Shown here: positions 1 to 7,440 of the stretch, in pieces
Numbering within the stretch: position 1 is the first letter of the stretch
Layout of the letters: every line of letters begins with the position of its first letter
Origin: Halomonas sp.
Lineage (GTDB): Bacteria; Pseudomonadota; Gammaproteobacteria; Pseudomonadales; Halomonadaceae
NCBI GenBank assembly: GCA_007116835.1
Contig: SKHS01000197.1
Coordinates: 1 to 14,212 of the forward strand
DNA length: 14,212 bases
Direction: 5' to 3'
The notes under the pieces: model-generated
What the model was told of the DNA's origin: nothing
Database searches by the model: none
What the model saw: the letters and a program-made list of their open reading frames with translations, nothing else
Position numbers and translations under genes: made by a program

Positions 1-575
1 AATGCAACAAGAAGCGGCACTAGCCGGTATGTGTTGGTCGCTTAAGAGGGTATCGGTGATCAAAAAATACGTACTGGCGTTGATAGGGAAAGTGTCGGCG
101 CCGACTTCACGGATTCAGGTAAAGGTCATCGCTACCCCTTCTGAGTGCGACTGACGAATTTAACTGCGAAGGTCTTGGTGCCCAAAGTTGATATATTGTT
201 ACCTGCCGAGCGAGTTATCCGGGCACTAGACCAGATCATTGAATGGCGGGGTAAGCCGCTCTCTGTTAGCTGTGATAATGAACCATAATATATTAGCGGT
301 AAGCTATTAGTATGGATGGAAATTTGGGGTATTAAGTTCATGTTAATCCAGCCGGGGAAGCCCCAGTAACATGTGTATGTAGAACGCTAAAATCGAATGG
401 TGTGCCACGACTAGTTAGCCCAATATCTGCTCGAAAGTATGGGAGAAGTTAAGATTACGCCGCTCGCTGGCTCTTGTACTACAATAACGAGCGCCCTAGT
501 GTGGGGCTGGGAGGGGTTACACCTGAAACAGAAGCTGGCCGCTGTGGCCTGAGCTCTACTTTTGAAACCTTCTAA
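1..575 (+). pseudogene. Degenerate IS3-family transposase (orfB) remnant
   Basis: This is a broken DDE transposase of the IS3 family, seen by joining frames on the plus strand. From 199 one frame reads PAERVIRALDQIIEWRGKP, followed by CDNEP (intact families have CDNGPEY), then a stretch ending IQPGKPQ, and a decayed NAYVERYN. From 453 a shifted frame reads DYAARWLLYYNNERP and then GLGGVTP, a classic C-terminal block, ending at a stop at 573-575. The second catalytic Asp (274-276) and the Glu (382-384) keep the D-35-E spacing. A candidate first Asp lies near 103-105. In-frame stops occur at about 286, 367, 388 and 412, with frameshifts near 100, 185 and 450. The 5' end is outside the window, and I could not define a terminal inverted repeat or target duplication. 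It is certainly non-functional. The IS3 family assignment is firm, the subgroup is not. Confidence 0.85.
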
Positions 576-612
576 AAATAGGGCGTACCGTCTGGGCACT
601 GGCTTGCGCACT

Positions 613-2826
613 CTAGGCAGTTTCTCCCGGTGTCTCCGTTAACCGGTTAGCGACGTCACCAAGGGGCTCTAGCTGTGCGGCAATCAGGCGTAGCTGGCTT
701 TGGATGGGGCGGTAAAGCGTTACGGCGTGCTCATCTACGTTGTTATCTGAAGTGTTATCTGAACCGTCAGTGGCATTTTGCTCTAACTGCGCCAGTAGTT
801 CGCTGACCTGATCGGCGAGTGGCGTGACAGGCTGGCGTTTTTTTAGCTGTTCAGCCAGCTGCGCTAGCAGCGCGCTAATACGCTTGGCAAGCGGCACTAG
901 CGCCGCGTCGTCTTCATCGTCCGCCAACTGGTGACGATGGGCTCCAAGGGCGGATAAGTGGCTTAGCAGCGTGTTAGACAGCACTAGAAAGCGCAGCCCG
1001 TTATCAGCGTCTTGTTTGCGGTAGTGACCTGGCTCGTGGAGCATATTGGTCAGCAGCGTTGACAGTGCCGCATCGGCATTGTGGGCGTTGCGGCGGGCTA
1101 AGCGGTAAGCCAGGTCGTCTTGCTTGCCCTCTTCGTACTGGTGAACAATTTCATCTAAATAGCGGCGGTGATTGTTGAGCACGTTGGCCGCTTCCCGATA
1201 CAGTTTGCGGCCCTGCCAGTCGGGCAGAATAAAAAATACCGCAAGCCCTGCAATCAGTGAGCCGATCAAGGTATCAAATAGGCGTGGCCAAATTAGGTTA
1301 AAACCGTCGCCGACCTGGTGAAAGCTGCATAACACTAATAGGGTGATGGACGCAGTGGCGATCACATAGTGTTTTTCGCGGTTGGCAAAGAAAGAGACTC
1401 CCGCTGCCACCGCGATCATGCTTTGAATGCTGGCTTGAGGAAACAAACTAATCGATGCCCAACCGACAGTTAGGCCAAGCACGGTGCCCAGAATACGCTG
1501 GGAGAGAAAGCGCCGCGTGGTGGCAAAATTGGGGCGGCAAACAAACAGGGTCGTCAGTAATATCCAAAAGCCCTGCTCAGGGTCGAGCCACTGCAGCAGT
1601 CCGTAGCCCACCAGCAACGCGGTAGATAAGCGCACCGCATGGCGAAACGTGGGCGACCCCAGCGTTAAGTTTAGCTGAACGCGCTTCCACGCTTCTAACG
1701 CGCTAGAGGGCGAGCGATCATAGAGTGAGCTGTCGAGGCGGTTGTCAGCGGTATCGGGGTTATGGGCGCTGGCAATTTGCGCTTCTAAGATGGTGAGGTT
1801 GTCGGCAAGCGCGTTAAGCGGATGCATGAGCGGACGCCACTCTGGCTTGCCCTGCTCGCTTAGGTTGTGGATTGAGGCGCGTAGGTCGGCCAGCGCTTGC
1901 TCGCTTTGCTCATGGCCAAAGGGGCGGTTTAGCAGCAGCGATTTGGCGAGCTGGCGACAGGCGCGGCCTTGCTGGTCAAGCAGCCGTTGGCAGCGAAACA
2001 GTACGTCATGGTGAAAAAATGCCTCGGTGAGCGCGCTATAAGGGTAGTGAGTAGAGCTTGCCCGCTCGTGAATATCCTGAGCAATAAAGTAAACTTGTAG
2101 GTAGCGGTTTAGTTTGCGGCTGCCGCGCTGCCCTTCTAGGCGGCGGAAAATCATCTCTTTGGCTTGATTAAGGGCATCAACCACTTTGCCGTTTTGCCTG
2201 GCCAGAGCAACGCGGCGGGCTTCCAGGTCTACCCCACGCACGGGTTCAAACAGCGCCGACTTTAAAATCAAAAATTCGCCCAGCGCTTTATATACCCGCG
2301 CCATGCTTTGTTTGACCGGCTGGCGCGAAAACAGGGCGCACCAGAAAACGGAAATAACCCCGTACCACGCCGCCCCAGCAAGCAACAGCAACTGCCGGGC
2401 AGCCACGTCGTCATCTACGCCCCCGTGCTGTTCAATATTGATCATGGAGTAGATTGAGAGAATTAACGTACCGGAGGCAATGGTGGCGTAACGCTGACCA
2501 ATGGCTCCTAACATAATCAAAGTGAAGGTAGAGATCGCTAACCCCACCGCAAACAGCCACGGCCAGGGAAAGAGCCACTGCACAATAAACGAAGCCGATG
2601 CAAAACAGACCAGCGTTACCGCCAGGGCTTGTAAACGCCCCTGCCAGCTGTCATCGGTTTCTGACAAAGCAGAGGCGATAATGCCTAAAAACAGCGGAAT
2701 CACTAGCCCAACGTCACCCATAAGGCCACTAAACAGCAGCGCCCCGCTGAACGCGATAAATACGCGTAGGCTGTAAGCAAACTTGTCTAGGGTCCAAAGA
2801 CGCCGCAAGGGCAGTGAGATAGGCAT
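613..2826 (-). CDS. yccS: YccS-type FUSC-family inner-membrane protein
   Basis: The 737-residue protein matches E. coli YccS (about 720 aa) along its whole length by recall. Shared blocks include FPWPWLFAVGL, GQRYATIA, FIAQDIHERASS, FRHAVRLS, WILLTTLFVCRPN, RLFDTLIG and YRLARRNAHNADA. It has an N-terminal bundle of membrane segments (residues about 20-165), a long cytoplasmic helical region (about 170-390), a second membrane bundle (about 395-535) and a cytoplasmic C-terminal region. This is the duplicated layout of the FUSC (fusaric acid resistance-like) family. The substrate of YccS is not established, and an export or membrane-stress role is only inferred from the family. The start ATG at 2826 has a weak ribosome binding site. 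A possible -10 (TACAAT on the minus strand, 2877-2872) lies about 45 bases upstream. The C-terminus is complete, although it ends only 37 bases from the IS3 remnant. Confidence 0.92.
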   Translation of the reverse strand: MPISLPLRRLWTLDKFAYSLRVFIAFSGALLFSGLMGDVGLVIPLFLGIIASALSETDDSWQGRLQALAVTLVCFASASFIVQWLFPWPWLFAVGLAISTFTLIMLGAIGQRYATIASGTLILSIYSMINIEQHGGVDDDVAARQLLLLAGAAWYGVISVFWCALFSRQPVKQSMARVYKALGEFLILKSALFEPVRGVDLEARRVALARQNGKVVDALNQAKEMIFRRLEGQRGSRKLNRYLQVYFIAQDIHERASSTHYPYSALTEAFFHHDVLFRCQRLLDQQGRACRQLAKSLLLNRPFGHEQSEQALADLRASIHNLSEQGKPEWRPLMHPLNALADNLTILEAQIASAHNPDTADNRLDSSLYDRSPSSALEAWKRVQLNLTLGSPTFRHAVRLSTALLVGYGLLQWLDPEQGFWILLTTLFVCRPNFATTRRFLSQRILGTVLGLTVGWASISLFPQASIQSMIAVAAGVSFFANREKHYVIATASITLLVLCSFHQVGDGFNLIWPRLFDTLIGSLIAGLAVFFILPDWQGRKLYREAANVLNNHRRYLDEIVHQYEEGKQDDLAYRLARRNAHNADAALSTLLTNMLHEPGHYRKQDADNGLRFLVLSNTLLSHLSALGAHRHQLADDEDDAALVPLAKRISALLAQLAEQLKKRQPVTPLADQVSELLAQLEQNATDGSDNTSDNNVDEHAVTLYRPIQSQLRLIAAQLEPLGDVANRLTETPGETA

Positions 2827-3061
2827 AGCGTTTCTGGTGGGTCTCTGTTGTTAGACTTTAGTTTAATTTCTATTGTACGGGGAGAGGCATGTGCTTGTCT
2901 TCAACGATCGCCTAACAGTAAGCGCTTCGTGAGGACACAACAAGCGGCTGGGCAAGCATAAGGCTTGGCAGTCAGTGGAGGCACCGATAGATGGGAAACG
3001 CGCTGAGAGAGGCAACTGAGAACAAGCGGGAAAACTAACGGGTAAAGCTAGCAGAAAAGAT

Positions 3062-3083
3062 CACGCCACCTTGAGGTGGCGTG
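3062..3083 (-). terminator. Rho-independent terminator after the SCP2-like gene
   Basis: A perfect 9-bp stem (CACGCCACC/GGTGGCGTG) with a 4-base loop lies 12 bases beyond the stop codon of the minus-strand SCP2-like gene. On the minus strand it is followed by ATCTTTTCT, a short U-rich tract. It probably ends the HU/SCP2-like transcript, and possibly the reductase transcript upstream as well. Confidence 0.75.
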
Positions 3084-3095
3084 GCGTGCCCACGG

Positions 3096-3452
3096 CTACA
3101 TATTTTTCAACAGTTTTTGCAGCTTGGTCATATCAGCAGAGTCGCCTACCAAGCGGACTTCACCGGCCACCATGCCGTCAAGAAAGGCCTGCTGGGTAGG
3201 TTTCTTGAGAATCTTTAACGCGGCATCCTGATCGCGAAAACGAAGCTCAATATCCAGATCAACAGGTAACCCTTTGCCTGAGATGATGCCTTTCGGTGTC
3301 ATCCGGTAATAGCGAGCAGTGCTTAAGTCTTCTGTAGCAATGCCCCAGTCCAGGCCACGCATTCGCTCTAGCTGTTCACGAAAGCGTGGCTTGCGGCGCA
3401 GGGCTCTTTTGAGTAGGAAGCTCAGTAGCCACAGCGTCAGCTTGAGTTTCAT
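3096..3452 (-). CDS. Small SCP2-like (sterol carrier fold) protein
   Basis: The 118-residue protein starts with a basic, amphipathic or membrane-associating helix (residues 1-21, rich in Leu, Trp, Lys and Arg). Its C-terminal half has the SCP2 pattern: a strand (DIELRF), a helix with DAALKIL, then AFLDGMVAGEVRLVGD and a closing helix, TKLQKLLKNM. SCP2-domain proteins bind lipids in a hydrophobic groove. In proteobacteria the SCP2 proteins UbiJ and UbiT serve ubiquinone synthesis, but this protein is much shorter than UbiJ and is not clearly either one. Its ATG overlaps the HU stop codon by one base (TAATG), so the two are probably translationally coupled. A pair like this sits beside the rubredoxin reductase in Pseudomonas, as I recall. 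Exact function unknown; the domain call is moderately sure. Confidence 0.72.
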   Translation of the reverse strand: MKLKLTLWLLSFLLKRALRRKPRFREQLERMRGLDWGIATEDLSTARYYRMTPKGIISGKGLPVDLDIELRFRDQDAALKILKKPTQQAFLDGMVAGEVRLVGDSADMTKLQKLLKNM

Positions 3453-3724
3453 TAGGAAACGGCGTCCTTAAGCGCTTTGCCCGGCTTAAACGCAACGTTT
3501 TTACTAGCGGGAATTTGCAGCGGTTCGCCAGTCTGTGGGTTTTTGCCGGTGCGCGCGGCGCGCTGACGCACGGTGAACGTGCCAAAACCAATAAGAGCGA
3601 CATCTTCGCCTTTGGCAACGCTGTTGGTGATCTCATCCAAAATAACGTTCAGGACTTGGCCTGCTTTGTCTTTGGATAGGTCAGCGCTTTCAGCAATGGC
3701 AGCGGCGAGTTCAGGTTTGCGCAT
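3452..3724 (-). CDS. HU-family DNA-binding protein
   Basis: The 90-residue protein is the normal length for HU/IHF. It shows the family signature GFGTF at 46-50, the DNA-contacting arm with RAARTGKNPQTGE (residues 55-67), and the C-terminal AFKPGKALKDAV. The Pro in KNPQTG is the intercalating residue at the arm tip. It bends and compacts DNA in the nucleoid, probably as a homodimer. It lacks features that would make it IHF-alpha or IHF-beta. It is not next to lon, the usual place of hupB, so it is best called an HU paralogue. GGGAGA sits 8 bases before the ATG. A 104-base gap separates it from the upstream reductase gene on the same strand, so it could have its own promoter, but I see no convincing one. 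It overlaps the SCP2-like gene by one base. Confidence 0.93.
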   Translation of the reverse strand: MRKPELAAAIAESADLSKDKAGQVLNVILDEITNSVAKGEDVALIGFGTFTVRQRAARTGKNPQTGEPLQIPASKNVAFKPGKALKDAVS

Positions 3725-3828
3725 AAAAGGTATCTCCCTATGTGAAAATTAAGCATAAGCTCATCAGCGTTGTTAGAAGCACTGCCCAACTGGTTAGCTT
3801 TTCTAGCTTAGCCGTGAATGCGGCAAAT

Positions 3829-5022
3829 TCAGCCTAGCAGCGCAGGTGCTACTCTGGAAAGCTCCACTTTCCTTCTCACGCAGCCGCCTGTCAACGCAAA
3901 TCCAATCAAACGTCCGTCTTTATTTTCAGCAATGGCTGTCATTTCACTCCCTTCTCCTTCTATTCGCCACCGTGCTGGCGTGGTGGCGGGGGGGTAGGCA
4001 ACCACCGGTAGCAGTGCGGTTTTAACCAGCACTGGCCAGGCTCCAAAGCTGACGTTGGTGGGAGTTCCGGAGAGTGTTGACGCCAGTGCTTTCACGCTTG
4101 CTTGTAACGGCTGCACGTACATCGCGTTAACGCCTTCCACGCAGGCCACATCGCCTAGCGCAAAGATGTTTGGTTGAGAGGTACGCAATTGGCGATCAAC
4201 CATGATGCCGCTGCGGGACACCGCCAGTCCGGCGGCCTCTGCAAGCTCGCTGCGCGGTGTTAAGCCGGTGGCCAGTAATGCGATGTCAGCAGCATAGCGG
4301 TCGCCATTGTCAAGGCGCAGCGATAGGGCATTGTCGGGGGCAAGCGTCAGTGTTTGTAGGGTGCGCCCTAAAGCAAGCTGGATACCTGCTGCCTGAAAAG
4401 CGTTACTCAGTGTTTGCCCTAACGGTTCGGGTAGCAGGCGTGGCAGCGGCGTGCTTTCTGGCGCAATCAGAGTGACTTGGTGGCCGCCCGCGTGTAAATC
4501 ATTGGCAAATTCACAGCCCACCAGTCCAGCCCCTACAATCGCTACCCGCGCAGGCGCTGACGCTAACGTGGTATGAAAGCGGCGGTATTCATCTAAGTCG
4601 TTCACAGTGAAGCACCGCTTGGCGACGTTTTCTGGCACGTTGAAGGGCATGCGTGGTGCCGCGCCAGTCGCCAGTACAAGGTCATCGTAGTGAAGCTGAT
4701 GGCCGTTACCGAGTGTTATGCGCCGGTTATCCACATGCAGTTGCACGACCTGGGTGTGGGTAATTAGCTCGGCATTGAGCTCTTCGGCAACCTCGCGGGC
4801 GCTGCGCTGTGCCAGCTGGTCAGGCGTTAGGCGCTTCGCAAAGCCGGTGGAGAGTAGCGGTTTACTGTAATCATCGCCGCTATCCGCGCTGACCAGGGTA
4901 ATGGTGCGTGTATCACCTTGCCGGCGCAGGGCGCGGGCAAGGCCAATCCCCGCCATGCCAGTGCCAATGATAATCAGCGCTGAATGCGAATGGAGCGGTA
5001 GTGGTGTGTCGGGTGCGGGCAT
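3829..5022 (-). CDS. Rubredoxin-type NAD(P)H reductase (FAD-dependent)
   Basis: This is a two-dinucleotide-fold flavoprotein closely resembling Pseudomonas rubredoxin-NAD+ reductase (RubB/AlkT type). Motifs, with residue 1 at 5022: FAD-binding GTGMAG at about 20-25, YSKPLLSTGFAK at about 52-63, VLATGAAPR at about 116-124, NAD(P)-binding GAGLVG at about 164-169 followed by CEFANDL, and the second FAD motif FALGD at about 287-291. It should pass electrons from NAD(P)H to a rubredoxin or similar small carrier. No rubredoxin gene is present in the window. I chose the ATG at 5022 because GGTGA precedes it by 4 bases and the FAD motif then lies near the N-terminus as in homologues. The ATG at 5067 would add 15 residues and has a poorer ribosome binding site. 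The true partner is unproven; ferredoxin or putidaredoxin reductases share the fold. Confidence 0.88.
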   Translation of the reverse strand: MPAPDTPLPLHSHSALIIIGTGMAGIGLARALRRQGDTRTITLVSADSGDDYSKPLLSTGFAKRLTPDQLAQRSAREVAEELNAELITHTQVVQLHVDNRRITLGNGHQLHYDDLVLATGAAPRMPFNVPENVAKRCFTVNDLDEYRRFHTTLASAPARVAIVGAGLVGCEFANDLHAGGHQVTLIAPESTPLPRLLPEPLGQTLSNAFQAAGIQLALGRTLQTLTLAPDNALSLRLDNGDRYAADIALLATGLTPRSELAEAAGLAVSRSGIMVDRQLRTSQPNIFALGDVACVEGVNAMYVQPLQASVKALASTLSGTPTNVSFGAWPVLVKTALLPVVAYPPATTPARWRIEGEGSEMTAIAENKDGRLIGFALTGGCVRRKVELSRVAPALLG

Positions 5023-5066
5023 GCAGTCACCAAAAGTCGGTGGAACAAAAGCCTGTTTGGCCACCA

Positions 5067-5075
5067 TGTTACACT
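5067..5075 (+). promoter_or_regulatory. Possible ubiC promoter (extended -10) in divergent region
   Basis: TGTTACACT has the form of an extended -10 (TG-N-TACACT) and lies about 35 bases before the preferred ubiC start. No good -35 is visible. On the opposite strand TGTAAC (5073-5068) overlaps it and could be a weak -10 for the divergent reductase gene. Confidence 0.3.
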
Positions 5076-5109
5076 AGCTTTCTGTGTATTGACCGCCTTG
5101 GAGACCCTG

Positions 5110-5700
5110 GTGATCGCCCCTACTGTTCGGCAAGCCTCTTTCGTTCCCCACCAGCTAGTACCTTTATTTCCTCACTGGCTTCCCATTGCGGCGGCTCGCC
5201 CTGGGATGAGCGCCTCGTGGTGGCAGTGGGTGGCCTCGAAGGATTCCCTAACAACACGGCTAACCGCCGCAGGCGGCGCTAGCGCGTTTCGGGTGCAACT
5301 GCTGCGCCAAACGGTTGGTTTGCCCCTGCGGGATGAAGCGCTGGCGCTGGGCATTGCCCCGCGCCGCTATGCATGGCTAAGAGAAGTGGCGCTGTGTGTG
5401 GGGAGTAAACCTTGGGTGGTTGCACGCTCGGTAGCGCCACTTAGCCAGCTACAAGGCAAAGGCTTGGAAGGGCTGGGCGAGCGCTCATTAGGCAGTTGGC
5501 TGTTTTGCCAGCCGGGTCTGGTCCGCGGGCCGCTTTACGCCACCCGTCATCAGCCCCGCTTTGTTGCCGAACAGCCTGCACTGCTGGCAGATAGCGTATG
5601 GGGGCGGCGCTCGGTGTTTCAGCACAGTGGGTTGTCGCTACTGGTGCAGGAGTACTTTTTATCGAGCATGGCAGATGATCTTGGCCTGCCTTCGCGCTAG
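5110..5700 (+). CDS. ubiC: Chorismate--pyruvate lyase UbiC
   Basis: UbiC converts chorismate to 4-hydroxybenzoate and pyruvate in the cytoplasm, the first committed step of ubiquinone synthesis. The 196-residue product carries the family landmarks: WVASKDSLTTRL near the N-terminus, WLREVALC with the active-site Arg (about residue 91), PWVVARSV, LGSWLF, SVWGRRSVF, and LLVQEYFLSS with the catalytic Glu (about residue 181). The start was chosen at GTG 5110 because GGAGA ends 5 bases before it and the N-terminal length then agrees better with Pseudomonas UbiC. A TTG at 5089 would add seven residues but has no ribosome binding site. ubiA follows after 34 bases and is probably in the same operon. 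The gene diverges from the rubredoxin reductase. Confidence 0.92.
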   Translation: MIAPTVRQASFVPHQLVPLFPHWLPIAAARPGMSASWWQWVASKDSLTTRLTAAGGASAFRVQLLRQTVGLPLRDEALALGIAPRRYAWLREVALCVGSKPWVVARSVAPLSQLQGKGLEGLGERSLGSWLFCQPGLVRGPLYATRHQPRFVAEQPALLADSVWGRRSVFQHSGLSLLVQEYFLSSMADDLGLPSR

Positions 5701-5734
5701 GCTAGTGCTAGCGTTTTCTTTTCGAGAGGTAAGC

Positions 5735-6625
5735 ATGGATCGTTCTCTGTTGCGGCCAACGGGATGGGCCCGAGTGGCAGATTTCATACATTTAATGCGC
5801 TTGGACCGCCCGATTGGCACCTGGCTATTGATGTGGCCAACGTTATGGGCGCTGTGGATAGCGGCAGACGGCGTGCCTGGGCGCAATGTGCTGCTGATTT
5901 TTATTGCTGGTGTGTACGTCATGCGCGCCGCGGGCTGCGTGGTTAATGATTATGCTGACCGTCACTTTGATGGCCATGTAAAGCGCACTAAGCATCGCCC
6001 GCTAGCCACTGGGCGGATTAGTGAAACTGAGGCACAGCTGCTGTTTGTTGCGTTGGTGGCTGCTGCGTTTATTTTAGTGTTATTCACTAACTGGTTTACG
6101 GTGCTGCTGTCGTTTGGTGGTGTGGTATTGGCCTTTATCTACCCGTTTATGAAACGCTATACCCATTTCCCTCAGGTGGTGTTGGGGGCGGCGTTTTCCT
6201 GGGCGATCCCCATGGCCTTTGGTGCGGTGTTGGGATATGTGCCGCTGGAAGCGTGGCTGTTGTTTAGCGCAAACTTGCTGTGGACCGTGGCTTACGATAC
6301 CCAATACGCCATGGTTGACCGTGACGATGACCTAAAAATAGGCATTAAATCTACCGCAGTGCTGTTTGGTGGCGCTGACCGTCTGATGATTGGCTTGCTG
6401 CAAGTGGCGACACTGATGCTACTTGCCTGGGTGGGGTTACGCGTTGGTTTAGGTGGCTTTTTCTGGCTTGGGCTAGCGGGTATGGCGGCTACGTTTGTGC
6501 ATCAGCAGCGGCTCATTGTTGACCGTGAGCGCGACCGTTGTTTCCAGGCGTTTCTTAACAATCACTGGTCTGGCCTGTTGATGTTTGCCGGTATCGCACT
6601 GAGTGGGTGGCCGGTGACAGGCTAA
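5735..6625 (+). CDS. ubiA: 4-hydroxybenzoate octaprenyltransferase UbiA
   Basis: UbiA is an inner-membrane prenyltransferase that attaches the polyprenyl tail to 4-hydroxybenzoate, the step after UbiC. The 296-residue length matches the E. coli enzyme (290). Both Asp-rich, Mg-diphosphate-binding motifs are present: NDYADRHFD (residues 71-79) and YDTQYAMVDRDDD (187-199). RPIGTWLL at 25-32 and KRTKHRPLATG at 83-93 are also family-typical. Several hydrophobic segments fit the usual multi-helix bundle. The ATG at 5735 is preferred because GAGAGGT lies just upstream (5724-5730). An in-frame start further 5' (from 5561) would run inside ubiC and is unlikely. No terminator is seen after the stop; the phoB control region begins at once. 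Confidence 0.96.
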   Translation: MDRSLLRPTGWARVADFIHLMRLDRPIGTWLLMWPTLWALWIAADGVPGRNVLLIFIAGVYVMRAAGCVVNDYADRHFDGHVKRTKHRPLATGRISETEAQLLFVALVAAAFILVLFTNWFTVLLSFGGVVLAFIYPFMKRYTHFPQVVLGAAFSWAIPMAFGAVLGYVPLEAWLLFSANLLWTVAYDTQYAMVDRDDDLKIGIKSTAVLFGGADRLMIGLLQVATLMLLAWVGLRVGLGGFFWLGLAGMAATFVHQQRLIVDRERDRCFQAFLNNHWSGLLMFAGIALSGWPVTG

Positions 6626-6634
6626 ATATCGTGA

Positions 6635-6652
6635 ATGTCATAGAACTGTCAT
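6635..6652 (+). promoter_or_regulatory. Pho box 1 upstream of phoB
   Basis: ATGTCATAGAACTGTCAT matches the PhoB-binding consensus (two CTGTCAT-type 7-mers with a 4-base AT-rich spacer) at all but two positions. GTCAT cores begin at 6637 and 6648, exactly 11 bases apart. PhoB~P binding here would make phoBR autoregulated, as in other gammaproteobacteria. Confidence 0.85.
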
Positions 6653-6667
6653 CAAGTCATGGTGTTA

Positions 6668-6685
6668 TCGTCACTGATATGTCAT
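6668..6685 (+). promoter_or_regulatory. Pho box 2 upstream of phoB
   Basis: TCGTCACTGATATGTCAT is a weaker Pho box, with half-site cores at 6670 (GTCAC) and 6681 (GTCAT), again 11 bases apart. It lies 33 bases (three 11-base steps) from box 1, so all four half-sites are in phase on one face of the helix. I cannot assign a confident -10 between it and the phoB start. Confidence 0.65.
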
Positions 6686-6748
6686 TGAACTATTTGTTTT
6701 GAACTGTGCTTTCGAACCAGTTTTCATTGAACACCGTGAGGCCCTGGA

Positions 6749-7438
6749 ATGACCGCCAAGACCGTTTTGATTGTCGATGATGAAGCGCCTATCCGCGAGA
6801 TGATCGCTGTAGCGCTGGAAATGGCTGACTATCGCGTGCTTGAAGCGGATAACGCCCAGGATGCCCACGCCATCGTGGTCGATCATCAGCCTGATCTCAT
6901 ATTGTTGGACTGGATGATGCCAGGCACCAGCGGTATTGAGCTAGCAAGGCGTTTGAAGCGCGAAGAAGCAACGGCTGAAGTGCCGATTATTATGCTAACC
7001 GCCAAAGGCGAAGAGGATAATAAGATTCAAGGTCTTGAGGCTGGGGCGGATGACTATATCACCAAGCCTTTTTCGCCCCGTGAGCTGGTGGCGCGCTTAA
7101 AAGCCGTGTTACGCCGTACGACGCCTCGTGGCGTCGAAGACCCTATTGAAATCAATGGATTGCTTTTAGATCCTGTCAGCCATCGGGTGAGCGCTTATGG
7201 TAAGGCGTTGGAAATGGGCCCTACGGAGTATCGTCTGCTGCAGTTTTTTATGACCCACCAAGAACGTGCTTACACCCGCAGTCAGCTGTTGGATCAGGTA
7301 TGGGGCGGTAATGTGTATGTAGAAGAGCGTACGGTAGACGTACATATTCGCCGTTTACGTAAAGCCTTAGGGGAAGCCCACCAAAACCTCATCCAAACGG
7401 TGCGAGGCACGGGGTACCGCTTCTCTGCTCGGGTGTAA
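6749..7438 (+). CDS. phoB: Phosphate regulon response regulator PhoB
   Basis: PhoB is an OmpR-family response regulator that activates phosphate-starvation genes at Pho boxes. The 229 residues equal the E. coli length. The receiver domain (residues about 1-120) has the acidic pair D10-D11, phospho-acceptor D54 in LLDWMMPG, T84 and K106 (TKPFSP). The winged-helix domain (about 130-229) ends with VDVHIRRLRKAL and QTVRGTGYRFS, as in PhoB. GTGAGG lies upstream of the ATG at 6749. phoR begins 2 bases after the stop, so the two are co-transcribed. The upstream pair of Pho boxes implies positive autoregulation. Confidence 0.97.
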   Translation: MTAKTVLIVDDEAPIREMIAVALEMADYRVLEADNAQDAHAIVVDHQPDLILLDWMMPGTSGIELARRLKREEATAEVPIIMLTAKGEEDNKIQGLEAGADDYITKPFSPRELVARLKAVLRRTTPRGVEDPIEINGLLLDPVSHRVSAYGKALEMGPTEYRLLQFFMTHQERAYTRSQLLDQVWGGNVYVEERTVDVHIRRLRKALGEAHQNLIQTVRGTGYRFSARV

Positions 7439-7440
7439 CT

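Noticed and set aside
3376..3636. An 86-codon minus-strand frame overlapping the HU gene
   Set aside because: It is out of frame with HU and the SCP2-like gene, both of which are clearly coding there.
5561..5734. A 58-residue N-terminal extension of UbiA
   Set aside because: It lies mostly within ubiC in another frame, has no family similarity, and the ATG at 5735 has a clear ribosome binding site.
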